Assembly (NCBI GenBank): GCA_000750105.3
Contig: JPHH03000013.1
Coordinates: 434,001 to 498,000, forward strand
Length of the DNA stretch: 64,000 nt
Direction: 5' to 3'
DNA from: Tolypocladium sp. Sup5 PDA-1
Taxonomy: Eukaryota > Ascomycota > Sordariomycetes > Hypocreales > Ophiocordycipitaceae
Position 1 is the first letter of the stretch, and the number at the start of each line of letters is the position of its first letter. A model generated the notes under the pieces. That model ran no database searches. It saw only the letters and a list, made by a program, of their open reading frames with translations, and was not told where the DNA came from. The position numbers and the translations under genes are program-made. Below are positions 44,826 through 55,679 of this stretch, in pieces.

Positions 44826-45533
44826 CCGTGTCGTCAGCGGTGCGTGTTGGGAGTTGGGATAGGGGATGGCGGTGCTGGTTGTGACTGTTAATGGGTGGAG
44901 TGCAGCAACGCATGAGCGGCGAGCTACCGGGGCTATTCAGCTTATGGTGATAGCAATGGCACTCTACAATCAGAGGAAGTGTCAACACGGAGGAAGTGAG
45001 CTTACATGTTGAGAGCATGTGGGTAAAGTGTATGAAGGCACTTGAGCCGCCTCACGCCATGATGGACGGGACAACCAGCATTGAGAGCCTCGAGGCCAAC
45101 ATCTGTCTGTGTTTTTACTCGAAATACATGGTTTTGGGTGTTGTTACACATCCGACCGCATCTGCATGCAGGCTGGTGCATGTGCATGGCGCTCACAGCC
45201 TCGCAGGGAATGTCAGCGCTAGCCTGTCCAACTCCAAGGAGGCCGTTCACGACACCGTCATCATGCATGGTTCACCACCTCATCCCTCTACACTCCATCG
45301 CCGCCCAAGAACCGTCTGGCGAGAAACCCTCGTGGCATTTCGTAGAGACTGCCAGAAGCCCTCACATCAATAGACCGCATGCTGGCATTAAAGCCTTGAC
45401 GCAGCATATGCAACGCCGCCTCGGAAGCATCCCGTTCACGGTCCTCTCACGTCCTCGCCGCCACGGCTTGTGCACCACGACCCCCCAACCCTTTACCAGG
45501 ATACGCCCTCAGAGACTCTCTCCGTCAGTCACC
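44826..45533. other. intergenic region
   Basis: 708 nt upstream of the YdeI-like gene. The frame continues open into this region but without an earlier plausible start; no other feature recognised. Confidence 0.45.
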
Positions 45534-46205
45534 ATGCCGAGAATAAACACAAGGTCCACCACCAAGAAGACCACAGACCCGCGACCACCACCACCAGCCA
45601 CGCCCGCAACTCCAACCCCATCCTCTGCACCAGTCGACGCTCCACCACCAACCCTCCTCTTCGACGACGCCGCCGCCTGGACCTCCTGGCTCTCCTCCCA
45701 CGCCTCCAGCGCCCCCGGCGGCGTCTGGCTCCAGATCAGCAAAAGGGGCTCCGGCACGCCCTCCGTCAGCTACGACGCCGCCCTCGACGCCGCCCTGTGC
45801 CACGGCTGGATCGACGGCCAGCGGCGCGCCCTCGACGCCGTCTTCTTCCTGCAGCGCTTCACGCCGCGCCGCCGCAACAGCATGTGGTCCAGGCGCAACG
45901 TCGACAAAGTCGCCACGCTCGTCGCCGCGGGCCGCATGCAGGCCGCCGGCCAGGCGGAGGTCGACGCCGCGGTGCAGGACGGCCGCTGGGGGAGGGCGTA
46001 CGCGGGGGCGGCGGCGGCGGTGGTGCCGCGGGACTTTGAGGATGCGCTGGCGGGGAATGAGGCTGCGCGGGACATGTTTGCCAAGTTGGGCAGGACGGCG
46101 AGATATCCGTTTCTGTGGCGGGTTGAGACGGCGAAGCGGCCGGAGACGAGGAGGCGGAGGATTGCGCAGTTTGTGGAGATGCTGGCCGAGGGCAAGACGC
46201 TGTAA
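45534..46205 (+). CDS. YdeI/OmpD-associated family protein
   Basis: Homologue of bacterial YdeI-like proteins, whose exact biochemical role is unsettled. Single exon, 223 residues from the ACCATGCC start. The N-terminal 40 residues are Pro/Thr-rich and probably disordered. The family core follows: GVWLQISKRGSGTPSVSYDA, ALCHGWIDGQRRALDAVFFL, RFTPRRRNSMWSRRNVDKV, then the helical ALAGNEAARDMFAKLGRTAR and the typical terminal KRPETRRRRIAQFVEML. The protein is very Ala/Arg-rich, reflecting high GC at third positions. It could reflect ancient transfer from bacteria, but the family is widespread in ascomycetes. Confidence 0.85.
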   Translation: MPRINTRSTTKKTTDPRPPPPATPATPTPSSAPVDAPPPTLLFDDAAAWTSWLSSHASSAPGGVWLQISKRGSGTPSVSYDAALDAALCHGWIDGQRRALDAVFFLQRFTPRRRNSMWSRRNVDKVATLVAAGRMQAAGQAEVDAAVQDGRWGRAYAGAAAAVVPRDFEDALAGNEAARDMFAKLGRTARYPFLWRVETAKRPETRRRRIAQFVEMLAEGKTL

Positions 46206-46377
46206 CCTCTGTTGCGTAGCCATCATAGCATGCATTATGAAGATGAGAATCAAGATGAATCTCCAAAGTCTCTGTTACCCTCGCGCCAGCACGTACTTCC
46301 CTTCCTCGACGTGTAGTGATATTACAAAAAGCATATGTAGACGACCCTTCTAGAGAAACTGATCCGCACATGCGCCG

Positions 46378-48201
46378 TCACCAGCCATCGTCAGACTCGC
46401 CTTCACCCTCGCCGTCTGACTCGGCGGCCATTCCATCAATCAACCCGTCTCCAGAGTCGTCCTCCTCATCCTCATCCTCATCTTCATCTTCATCTTCATC
46501 TTCATCGTCGTCCTCTTCTGCAGAACCGCCCTCGCCATCCGACGACGGAATAGGGATGGCTTCGCGACTCATTCGCAGCCGCTCCGCCAACGACATGCGC
46601 TGCTTCGGCATGCTGTCATCTCCATCAGAGCTATCTTCTGATGAGCTAGACTCGCCATTCGCTGCCGCTGTTTTGGCGCCGCCCGCATCGTCGTCTGACT
46701 CCGAGTCGGAAATGGTCACGACGGGCGCCGCTGCTGGGCCTGCGTCCTCTTCATCATCCGAGTCCACCATGATGGCACGCCCAGTCCGAGCCCGTTTGGC
46801 CCTGGGCTCATCCGGTTCCGCGTCGTCGTCATCTGAATCTGCCACGATCCTGCGCTTTTGCGGTCGAGACGCTGGCTCAGGTTCGTCCTCTGCGCCTTCG
46901 CCGTCGCCTTCGCCATCATCCTCCGGCTCAGGGCTCGAGAACCTCGCGCCAGAGGCATCTCCCTCGTCGGCGGAAGAATGCCCGTCAGAGAGCGCCGCCG
47001 GGACAATCTCGTCCTCGGACGCATCGTCGTCCTCGATAATCTCGGCGTCGTCGATGCCGTCGCTCTCATACTCATCCTCGTCCGTCTCGGATTCCGGAAG
47101 CTCGGCGTCGGAATACGGGTCATAGAAGCCGCTGACCAATTCCTCGCAGTTCGGTATGCGCTTGGTCTCCTGCAGCCACCGGTACCGTGACATGGCGGGT
47201 TCAAACTCGAAAAGGACCATTGGCCACATTTCGATGCCGCGCTCCTCGATGACTTGATCCAACCCGGGGGGGCGTCCTTCCAAGTGGACCCGCGGAATCT
47301 GATACTTGGCAAAGTCGGGATGGTTGTCCACGTCGGGCCAGCAGGCCACGGCCTGGGTGTTTTCCCCCAGCCCCGGCTGCTTCTCAAAGGTCTCGGTGGC
47401 GTACTGATGGACGTATTCGGAGACGCACCACCGGATGTCTCTGTCCTTGTAGAACTCGTCGTCTTGGTGAAAGTATATCCGCTTGAGGTTCGGGAGGTCG
47501 CCCAGGACGATGCGAACGTAATCCGGCGCAAGCTCGTCGAACGGAGACTGCCACTTGAGAGCCGCGACGTTGAGCACCCTGTCGGCAAAGCCAGGGAAGT
47601 GGTGCCTGTCGTGGGGGGCGTAGCGCCCGATGCCATGCACGAGAACCACGTCGCGATTGCGGTCGAAGTGGACAAGGGCGTCGCCGGAGCCCGAGTCCAT
47701 GCTGAGCGTGTCCGGGAACGTCTTCAAGGCCATGGTTCGCGACTCGTGATGGGCCGCCATGACGCGCCGCAGAGGCTCGGTCTGGTCCGGCAGCGTAACC
47801 CATTCCTTGACCGTCCATACACTCTGCTTCGGGTAGGCCCTGCCGTGCCGCGCAGAGGCGGGCGACATGTCGAACTGCAAAAGGCGTCCCTTGGCGAGCA
47901 GGTCCGGGCAGAAGGTCTCCCAGATGCGATAGCGCAGCTCCAGCGGCAGCTGCATGAAGCCGTGGAACGTCCTCGTGCTGCCGTCGTCGGACGCGTTGTC
48001 CGTCTCCGACTCCCACTCGTCGTCGTCGCCAGAATCTTCCGCCTCGAGGTCGACCAGACCACCTCGTCCAGCGCCCGCATCGCCCTCGCTCGACCCTGAG
48101 GCGTCGCTCTCGTCCTCGCGGGAGGCGCCGTCGCTTGGGCCCTCGTCGCCGGAGCCACCATCGCTGGAGCTGTCGTCGCTCACGACCACGGCGCGTCGCA
48201 T
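46378..48201 (-). CDS. 2EXR-domain protein with very acidic low-complexity regions
   Basis: Function unknown; 2EXR is a fungus-expanded domain. Single exon, 607 residues; ATG at 48201 is the first ATG in the frame. After an acidic Ser/Asp/Glu-rich N-terminus comes the 2EXR core (about residues 78-300): TFHGFMQLPLELRYRIWETF, then LKRIYFHQDDEFYK. The C-terminal half alternates acidic tracts with basic, possible nuclear-localisation patches (RPQKRRIV, RAKRARTGR) and ends in a long Asp/Glu repeat (encoded at about 46453-46516). Charge pattern suggests a nuclear, chromatin- or histone-associated role; this is inference. Confidence 0.82.
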   Translation of the reverse strand: MRRAVVVSDDSSSDGGSGDEGPSDGASREDESDASGSSEGDAGAGRGGLVDLEAEDSGDDDEWESETDNASDDGSTRTFHGFMQLPLELRYRIWETFCPDLLAKGRLLQFDMSPASARHGRAYPKQSVWTVKEWVTLPDQTEPLRRVMAAHHESRTMALKTFPDTLSMDSGSGDALVHFDRNRDVVLVHGIGRYAPHDRHHFPGFADRVLNVAALKWQSPFDELAPDYVRIVLGDLPNLKRIYFHQDDEFYKDRDIRWCVSEYVHQYATETFEKQPGLGENTQAVACWPDVDNHPDFAKYQIPRVHLEGRPPGLDQVIEERGIEMWPMVLFEFEPAMSRYRWLQETKRIPNCEELVSGFYDPYSDAELPESETDEDEYESDGIDDAEIIEDDDASEDEIVPAALSDGHSSADEGDASGARFSSPEPEDDGEGDGEGAEDEPEPASRPQKRRIVADSDDDDAEPDEPRAKRARTGRAIMVDSDDEEDAGPAAAPVVTISDSESDDDAGGAKTAAANGESSSSEDSSDGDDSMPKQRMSLAERLRMSREAIPIPSSDGEGGSAEEDDDEDEDEDEDEDEDEEDDSGDGLIDGMAAESDGEGEGESDDGW

Positions 48202-48339
48202 TTTCGCGTTTGCTGGAGGCACGATGACGCGCTGCCGTGATGAATCTGAGGATTTAGCCCAGCGCCGATTGGCCCAGCCCACTCCACACCTCCGGGGCGC
48301 CACCAACCCTCACTTGCCTCATTAACGCGGTCCTTTTCA

Positions 48340-48400
48340 GGCCAGGCAACGTTCTAGAGTGCAGAGTGGCTTTGGTCACAGGTTCGAATCCAGTCCCTGC
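48340..48400 (+). other. possible tRNA-derived fragment
   Basis: The stretch contains a perfect polymerase III B-box (GGTTCGAATCC, 48381-48391) and a tRNA-like 3' end (CCCTGCCGCA). It lacks a matching 5' acceptor strand and a proper anticodon arm, so it is not a functional tRNA by eye. It lies about 300 nt upstream of a real tRNA gene and may be a degenerate copy. Confidence 0.3.
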
Positions 48401-48690
48401 CGCAGTATGTTTTTCGGTGTTGATTCTTTGTTTCTTTACCCCGACTGCGAATGGGTCACAGGTCACGTGGCTATAGACTGGCTACGGCTGCTGTAAACAT
48501 GCAAGCAGAGACTGGATGCACAATGCCTCATACTTCGTACTCAATCCTTTGATCGTCGTGGGTGATTCTTGCAGGGGTCATGTCTGTTGGCGCCTCCCCA
48601 TCCACCACGCCGCCCATCTTCCCGTATCCACCACCCACGATGGCTTCATGAGTGGATTATGCGCACCATCCTTGCATCAAACAGCCAATA

Positions 48691-48771
48691 GGCAGAGTGC
48701 CTGAGTGGTTAAAGGGTATGACTAGAAATCATATGGTTTCGGCCTCGCAGGTTCGAATCCTGTCTCTGTCG
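48691..48771 (+). tRNA. tRNA-Ser (anticodon AGA)
   Basis: 81 nt with discriminator G. The acceptor strands GGCAGAG (48691-48697) and CTCTGTC (48764-48770) pair, with one G-U. The A-box (TGCCTGAGTGG) and B-box (GGTTCGAATCC) are present. The anticodon loop CTAGAAA gives AGA at 48724-48726, and a long variable arm (GGTTTCGGCC region) is as expected for class II tRNA-Ser. No intron. Confidence 0.93.
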
Positions 48772-49362
48772 GTGTTTCTTTTTGCCTGTCGTCGCGGATC
48801 AACTGGAGTTGATGCGGTGGTTCGGTGTTTTACCCACGTCTGCAGGCACAATGGCATTGTGTGAATTTTTTGCATGTGGGGGCGCGTAGCGGCGGTGACC
48901 TACCCTAGACCGCATTTTGCGACATGATGAAGAACGCGACGGGTCTGTATAAAGATAAACAAGAGCTTCCTGGATTCTTGGGTAGTTTTACTTCGATATG
49001 GCCGGCTCATTGAAATATTCGTAACCGTCACTACCTGCCAACGGAGGCGCTACATCGTGCCATGCTCTGCATAACGTCCAGGCCGCATCAACTCCCAACA
49101 CTCTACGCAACTCGCATGGCAATGAGATTCGTAAGTCTAGGGTTTCATTCCACCTAAAAGTCATACATAATACTAAAAGTCATACAGAATAAGATTCTTC
49201 CCGATGCTACCAAGTACATGCTCCGCGCAAATCTTGGTCAACCTGCATACCGTCGACCAAACAGTCGTGAAACGCCGAGCGCCGTATTCATCCACATGTA
49301 TCCAAGCAACCAACGCCCCCAAGACTCCATGTCAAGACGCCATCCTGGTCCTCGACTCAAGA
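48772..49362. other. intergenic region
   Basis: 591 nt between tRNA-Ser and the 3' end of the GH76 gene; a T-rich terminator-like TTTCTTTTT follows the tRNA at about 48775. No other feature recognised. Confidence 0.45.
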
Positions 49363-50949
49363 TCAGTCAAACAGGCTCATCCAGACAAACGTACTGACCG
49401 CGCCGCCCAGCAGCAGGAACGTCAGGATGCCCGCCCCCGCGCGGTCCGCCGTGGTAAGCGGCTTGGGCTCCCTGAACCCGTTGTCCCGGCCGCCGCCCGC
49501 GTTGGGGTTCCCCTTGGAGATGCCGCCCGTCGAGTTCGTAACCGGCCCCTTGGCCTCGTCGATGAGCAGGCTCGATACGGCGGCGAGCACGTTCATGGCC
49601 TCGCCGGCGCCGGTCGTCTTGTCCACCGACGGGTCGACGTACTCGCCGCCGCTCCAGTAGAAGCCGCACGCGCGGCCCGTCTGCCCCCCCGTGCACTGCT
49701 TGACGGCCGCCTCGGCCGACTTGCGTAGGACGGGCAGGATCTTGTCGCGCGTGTAGGGCGCGATAATGGTCACCATGGCGAGCCAGCGGTGCACGTAGCC
49801 CTTGAAGGAGAGCATGTCGGGGGAGCAGGCGCCCTTACGGCCCTCGCAGGGGACCTCGTAGGCGATATCCTTGGGAAAGAAGTTTTTAAGGAGCGAGTCG
49901 GTGAGCTTATCGACGCGGTCTTTCCACTTCTGGTCTCCGTCGGTCTATTATACTTGTTAGCATTGGACAGTGGATAGGGCTCAGGTATTGCGGATGGCGC
50001 TCACGAAGTTGTACATGAACGACGCGCCCTGCAGCATGACGGCGGCATTGTACGAAAAGGTGGCCTTATTGACGTCGGTGCAGTTGGTGTCGACGTGGGC
50101 ACCGTCGTAGACAAAATAGTTATCGTGGTCAATATAGTTGGTGCCCCAGAGCCAGTCCCACGTCTCGTCGGCCTTTTTGGCGTACGTCTCGTTCTTCGTA
50201 TACCGGGCGAGGCGCGCGCCGATATTAAAGTAGCATCCGTTGGCGATGGCTATCCCTGTTAGTCAAGATAGTCACTGCCTCGGTACTTGGGGGGGTATTC
50301 ACTATTCTTATAGTTATATCCGGCATTCGAAAAGGGAATCTGCCACCGTAGCCCGCCGTTGCACGTCGCGTCGTGGCGGCTCGGGTCCGCCATGGTGTTC
50401 CACACGGCCTGGGCGAGGGCCAGCCACTGCGGCTTGTCGTCGGGCGGGTTGGGGAACTTGAGCTCGGCGGCGAGCATGGCCGACATGCCCCAAAAGCCCT
50501 GGTCGTCGTTGCCGAGCGAGGCGGTGTGGTTGGCGGGCATGTAGTTTTTGTTCTCGCCGACCTGGTGCAGCATGCCCTCCATGACCACCTTATTGTAGCT
50601 CGAGTCGCCCGTGAGGTGCCAGTAGTCGATGTAGGTGCCCATCATGGCGCCGCCCTCCCACCAGTAGTACGGCCCAGCGGGCGGCGGGCCGGGGAGGGTT
50701 CCGGGGATGCCGCCGGTTTTGTTGCCCGAGTAGAAGAGCATGAGGTCGTAGGCGAGGGTACGGGCCGACTGGCGGATGTTGTCTACGACGGAAACGTTAG
50801 CCTTGACTTGACCTGACTTGACGCGAGTATGGGATACAATACATACCCGGCGTGTCGATTTGGTATGTTTGCGCTTGGGCCGCGGCGCCGCCAAAGAGCA
50901 GGCCCCCGGCAAGGACGAGCCCTGTCCAAGACGACCTGGAGGAGACCAT
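49363..50949 (-). CDS. GH76 cell-wall mannosidase (Dcw1/Dfg5-like), membrane/GPI-anchored
   Basis: Endo-alpha-1,6-mannanase-type protein thought to cross-link GPI proteins into the cell wall. Exons 50949-50847, 50782-50303, 50249-50005, 49944-49363 give 469 residues. Signal peptide: SSWTGLVLAGGLLFGGAAAQ. The GH76 core shows PPPAGPYYWWEGGAMMGTYI, the catalytic Asp pair in SLGNDDQGFWGMSAM and NGGLRWQIPF. A C-terminal hydrophobic segment (AGAGILTFLLLGGAVSTFVW) after a Gly/Asn-rich stalk fits a GPI-attachment signal or a TM anchor. For the second intron I chose the acceptor ending ...GGATAG, because it gives KNTIANGCYF; CTAACAG six nt earlier is an alternative. Confidence 0.9.
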
Positions 50950-52959
50950 GGTGGTGACGGAAGCACTCACGCGGTCGGGGTGATGTCGAGTAAAGAAGGA
51001 CGAGTATATCAAGGGTTGTTGACAACGGCCAGGGAAAGCGAGCGAAGGAAGACGGCGGAAGTCTCGTGGCGTCTCGCCGCTGGGCAACGGAGTCGAAGAA
51101 GGAAGTATGGTGCAAACGGGAATGAAAATGAGAGTGAGAGATGAAGGTACAGAGTGGGCTGTATCAACGAGCGGCAGCCAGAAACGGCACGGATGGACAC
51201 GACACAACACAGGCACAAGCACAAACAAGATCGAATCGGCGGGACCTGCAAGGCAGGAGAATCGAAAAGCGAAGAGAACGGCAGAGAGAGAGAGCGAGTG
51301 ATGCGTGTGGAGAGTTGTTTGGCGGCACGGAGAGTTCGGGAGGCCTGGGGAACTCTTCAGGCGCCCGCGGGTGTGGGCCAGGCGAAGCACTCGATTCTGG
51401 GATACGGCGGCAAGGGCGGGGAGCACGGGGCACGGAGCTCGGAGAGCCCTTCAGAAGTTCAGGCCGGAAGGGGGCGCCTTGCTGGCTGGAACTGCGAGTC
51501 GACACAACAGGGTGGGCAGGGTTCGGGCGGTTGGGTGGTCGGCGGGCGGCGAGTGGGCGCCTTGCTCGACGTTGCTAGTCGCTGGGCCAAGATGCTGGGC
51601 GCCAGGGCTGTGCAGCGACGGCAGCGAGTAGGCACGGATCGGGTCTTGGCGGTAGAAACGCCGAGATGAGAGTCACGGTGCAGTGGGAGTTGCTGGAAGG
51701 GAGGCAGGATATCGGCCTGGTGCTGTGAAAGGCGCTGTGGAGGGCATCCTCACGGCACCATCACGACCACCACGACCACCACGACCACCACGTCCACGGC
51801 TCCTGCCGGATGAGGGCCTTTTCTGCCGACGGCGACAGGAGCGCAAATTAAGGTAAATGTTAAGGTTGATTCATGGCTTCGCCTCAATGTGGCATCAAGC
51901 CACACCTAAGCTCTGCAGGGGGGGCCGCTAGAGGTTGGTGGCGGCTGCATGGGGCAAGGCGCCCCCTTGGCGACCCAAGACGCGTAATTGACTGGAGGAC
52001 GAAGAATGGTGATGGGTCACTGATGGATGACGGTGGTGCGACCTGAGACGATGGTGGGCGGTTGTTGTTGTCGTTGCTGTTTGCATGCGTACGGACAGGG
52101 CAGGGCGCGGTGGCGAGACTCTGATCGTCGAGAGAGGGAGTGATGAATGCAAACGAAGACGACTTGGCGGGAGATGTTTATTATAATTTAATGCGGCATG
52201 CAGACACTGGCAAGACTGGGTCCTGCAGTTCAACTCCAGCGTGCGTACCGCCGTCGCCCGTGGGCTGCCGGATTCGCCTGTCGTCTGCAAGTCTCCAGGT
52301 TCTGCAGGGCAATCAACGAAACTGCAGTTCAAGTAAGATTGTCTGCCACTGATGTTCTGTGGGTCCGCGACTCTCGGTTGTATGTAACGTGTCATGTCTG
52401 TCCTTTGGCTGCGTAGCCTTGGCCAGCGAGACGTTTCGACTGCCGCCGTCTTCTGCCACAGACCAGTGCACGACGAGTTACGGACTACATCCTCGTACGT
52501 TAGCAGCCAGACCCCGGGCTTGCAAGAGACCTTGGCGCACAAGTCCCAATGCTGACGGTGCTTGGGCCATCCAAGTCGAATATCCCATCTCGAGTCGCTT
52601 GCCCGCGTCGTGGACAGTGAAAACGGCCTTCATCGTGGGCCATGGTCGCAAGGCCATGGCGGAATGCGTCATACCGCTGGGATGAAGCAACGCCGCCAAA
52701 CGATCCATCTCGCGGCAACTTTTGCCAATTTACGGGTTCTGAGGTTGCTGACGCACATCACCTGGCCCTCCATGTTGATTGGGGGTGCGTTGCTGATGTA
52801 CGGGTGATGGTTTGCTCTCAGGGCACAGGACAAAGGCCTGCTGCGCCCAGTCAACAGCAAACATCACCACTTGATTCACCACGGCCACGTGCACCGTGAA
52901 TCGCCATCAAAACCGAGCCGCCCCTCGCTTCGAGGCTTCACCACCGCATTCACCTCAAA
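50950..52959. promoter_or_regulatory. divergent promoter region, about 2 kb
   Basis: Lies between the GH76 gene (minus) and the duplicated-domain gene (plus). The GH76-proximal 700 nt are GA/CT-rich, as is usual in long leaders of highly expressed fungal genes. It includes a small 9-bp tandem repeat. No gene recognised. Confidence 0.45.
51762..51797. repeat. 4 x 9-bp tandem repeat
   Basis: Three CACGACCAC units followed by one variant CACGTCCAC; non-coding. Confidence 0.85.
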
Positions 52960-54321
52960 ATGAACAAGGCCATCGTGACCAGTAAGCCCCTGACGCGGAA
53001 CAACCTCGAACGCCTCAGCATAGAGCTCCATCCCGGCACCCCGCCGCCGTCACTCCCGCCGGAGCTGTCCCCCCTGCAACAAGCAAGGAGCGACATGCGC
53101 CGGATCATGATGTCGCCTTGGGACCGCGGAAGCGAGGGCCGCCAAGTCCTGAAGAACGATGACCTTGCGCTCGACACGCGCGGCTTCGGAAAGGTCCGCT
53201 ATCGAGGCGTGCGTGGGAAGCATGACCTCGGGGATCCAGCGTATTGGCAGGCCAAGAAACGAGACTTTCGCGCCAAGTACGACGACATTTTGTCGAGAGA
53301 CCCACCCGCCGTCAGACTCGCCCGAGCAAAGACGGCTGTCCGCAACGCCATGTTGAATATTTGGTACCTTGGACACGAGGGCCGCAGGATCCTCAGGGGC
53401 GACGAGCTGTGCTTGGTAGGCTTTGGCCATCCGGATGTCCAGTATCGCGGCAGTGATAGCGGCCAACTGGAGAGCCCGGGGTACTGGGAGATGAGGCTAA
53501 AGCACTTTCAAGCAAGCTACAGGGAGGTAAAGGACAAACCAGAGCCGTCCTTTGCGTCGGCCTGGGACTCGAAGTTGGATGGGATACCGAGGCAGCGAAA
53601 CGAGGAGCCCAGGCTTTGGCATTGGAGGCGCGGTTGGGAAGATACGAAGAAGCGGATCGAGTTATGGATCGATGTTGTGGACAAGGACAGCAACCCTCGG
53701 TCCTTGGTGTCCGCCTCTGAACGCTCTACCACGCTCATGGCACTGCGGGAGGACTCCTCGAAGCCAGCGGCAGTGTCAAACACATCACCTCCAAACGTGC
53801 AGAAGAGAAAGCAGAGTCCACCGGGTATGGATGAGGCGGCACCCCAGGCAGATGAAAGAAGCGAGAAACGACGACGACTAGAACCTGCCGAGGTGGCGTC
53901 ACCATGCGAAGCGTGCCCGCCCACTACAGAGCTTGAACCAACGGCCGACGCGCAGCAACTGCAAGAGCCAAATACGAGTGCCTCCCCAGCACGGCAGTTG
54001 CGCAGTTTCGCCCGCGGCACCAACAAGGCAGATGCGATGGGTACTTGGACACCAGCGCACGCCTCAGTGATGTATCCAAATTCCCTCACGGGCAATCCCA
54101 ACGATCAGCATGGCACACCGCAAGACGCCCAAAGGCCCCCCGCTCGACGAGCAACGACTCGTTCGATTCCCAAGCCCGACTGGGCAGGAGTCTTGAACCC
54201 TGAGCTCCTTTTTCTTCCACCGAAGGTAGTCAGGTTCGAGGAAGGGCCAGAAGGGGCACAGCCCGGGGGCATGCCTACGGTTGTCAAGACACGCAGTGGA
54301 CGGGAGTCGTGGAGACCGTAG
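52960..54321 (+). CDS. unknown protein with a tandemly duplicated domain of about 68 residues
   Basis: Family not recognised. Single exon, 453 residues, start AAAATGAAC. Residues 42-110 and 123-190 are two copies of one domain: both have an RxxM/RxAM helix, W, EGR-x-(V/I)L, D(D/E)L, G-x-V-x-YRG, L-x-x-P-x-YW and F-x-A-x-Y in register. A charged linker (EEPRLWHWRRGWEDTKKRIE) follows, then a Ser/Pro-rich probably disordered half with basic patches (EKRRRLEP, RKQSPP) suitable for nuclear import, ending KVVRFEEGPEG and TRSGRESWRP. The Trp/Tyr-rich repeat could bind DNA or protein; this is speculation. Confidence 0.8.
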   Translation: MNKAIVTSKPLTRNNLERLSIELHPGTPPPSLPPELSPLQQARSDMRRIMMSPWDRGSEGRQVLKNDDLALDTRGFGKVRYRGVRGKHDLGDPAYWQAKKRDFRAKYDDILSRDPPAVRLARAKTAVRNAMLNIWYLGHEGRRILRGDELCLVGFGHPDVQYRGSDSGQLESPGYWEMRLKHFQASYREVKDKPEPSFASAWDSKLDGIPRQRNEEPRLWHWRRGWEDTKKRIELWIDVVDKDSNPRSLVSASERSTTLMALREDSSKPAAVSNTSPPNVQKRKQSPPGMDEAAPQADERSEKRRRLEPAEVASPCEACPPTTELEPTADAQQLQEPNTSASPARQLRSFARGTNKADAMGTWTPAHASVMYPNSLTGNPNDQHGTPQDAQRPPARRATTRSIPKPDWAGVLNPELLFLPPKVVRFEEGPEGAQPGGMPTVVKTRSGRESWRP

Positions 54322-54548
54322 CGATGGGTTGCGGATGGGTAATGGGTTCCCATGTCATCAAGATTGTTGTCGGGTGGTGGCGGTGGTGGTGGAAAGGGTC
54401 ACGAACCCTGGGTGGTTCTGCTTCATCAACACGAGTCGGCACTCGCCGACGTTGTTGAACCTCATTGAGAGCCAAACCGCACGATATACACCACTCCGTT
54501 ATGAGTATTCGTACGAATACAAGATACAAATGATACCACGGGCAACAA

Positions 54549-55679
54549 TTACAGCGCCTCCATCAAGACCGCCGGCCCCGCGGGCACCACCAGCGGCGCC
54601 CCCTCACCAAACACAATCTTCCGCCTCGAGTGCGCGTACCCGAGCGCGTACCACCCGATATACGGCGCCGTCGTCCTATAAAACGCGCCCCGGAGCGCGC
54701 CGCCCTCGTCCTCGCCCCAGTACAGCCGCCGCAGCCAGGCGTGCAGCCGCGGGTAGTCGTGCCGCACCGACTTGAGGTTGCACATGAAGACGGAGTGGTA
54801 CGCCACGTCGAAGCGCGCGAGCGTCGTGTACAGCCGCACGTCGGCCTCGGTGAGCTGCGCGCCCAGCAGGAACGGCTTGCCGTGGGCCGCGAGCTGTGCT
54901 TCCAGGCGGTCGAGGGAGGCGAAGAGCGTGTGGACGTGCTCGTCGTACGAGGCCTGCGTCCGCGCGAAGCCGGCCTTGTACACGCCGTTGTTGACCGTGT
55001 GGTAGACCCAGTCGTTGAGGGCGTCGATCTCGCCGCGCAGGTGCGTCGGGTAGAGCCCGCCGCCGGGGCGGTTGACCTCCCGCAAGGGCTCGGGGAGCAG
55101 GTGGTCGAACTCGGCGTACAGCATGCGGATGATTTCCGAGGACTCGTTGTTGACGAGCACGTCGGCCTTCTTGTCCCACAGCACCGGCACAGTGTACCGG
55201 CCCGTGTACGCCGGGTCGGCCTTGAGGTACAGCTCCTTGAGCGTCTTGAAGCCGTGGAGCGGGTCTTCGGGCAGGGAGCCGTCCTCGCCGCTAAAGTACC
55301 AGCCGTCGGGGCCCATGGTCATGTGAACCAGGTAGACGTCGATGATGGACTCGAGGCCTTTGAGCAGCCTTACGATGAGTGTCCGGTGGGCCTGAAAGCC
55401 GTCAGCTGAGCCCTTACACCAAGTGATGGACGGTTCTCATAGACGCAGCGCAACTCACCCACGGACAGAGAGGCGAGAGGTACAATGCATATCGACCCGT
55501 TTCAGCCGGAAACTGCGAGTTGGGATCTTTGGAAACGAAATTCCGAAAGGTGCTGTCTGGGCGCGTGAAGCGGCCGTTTTCATGGTACACCTTCTGCGCA
55601 AAGTGAGCAGTCTATTCACGACATGATGCCTCAAAGTTGAAAATGAGAGAGGTTGTACCTCATCTGCCTTGGAAGACAT
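54549..55679 (-). CDS. omega-class/Ecm4-type glutathione S-transferase (glutathionyl-hydroquinone reductase-like)
   Basis: Cytosolic thiol transferase of the Ecm4/GTO/YqjG family, which reduces glutathionyl-quinones or acts as a dehydroascorbate/thiol reductase. Exons 55679-55659, 55593-55459 and 55391-54549 give 332 residues. The first exon encodes only seven residues (MSSKADE). The N-terminal thioredoxin domain has TFRNFVSKDPNSQFPAETGR and the catalytic cysteine C50 in LCPWAHRT, split by the second intron; MTMGPDGWYFSG and YTVPVLWDKK follow. The helical C-domain has EIDALNDWVYHTVNNGVYKA, GAQLTEADVRLYTTLARFD and HDYPRLHAWLRRLYW. Length and motif order match the family. Confidence 0.9.

Noticed and set aside
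54630..55409. 259-codon plus-strand frame opposite the GST
   Set aside because: Reverse-frame artefact of a GC-rich gene; the minus-strand product has all GST motifs.
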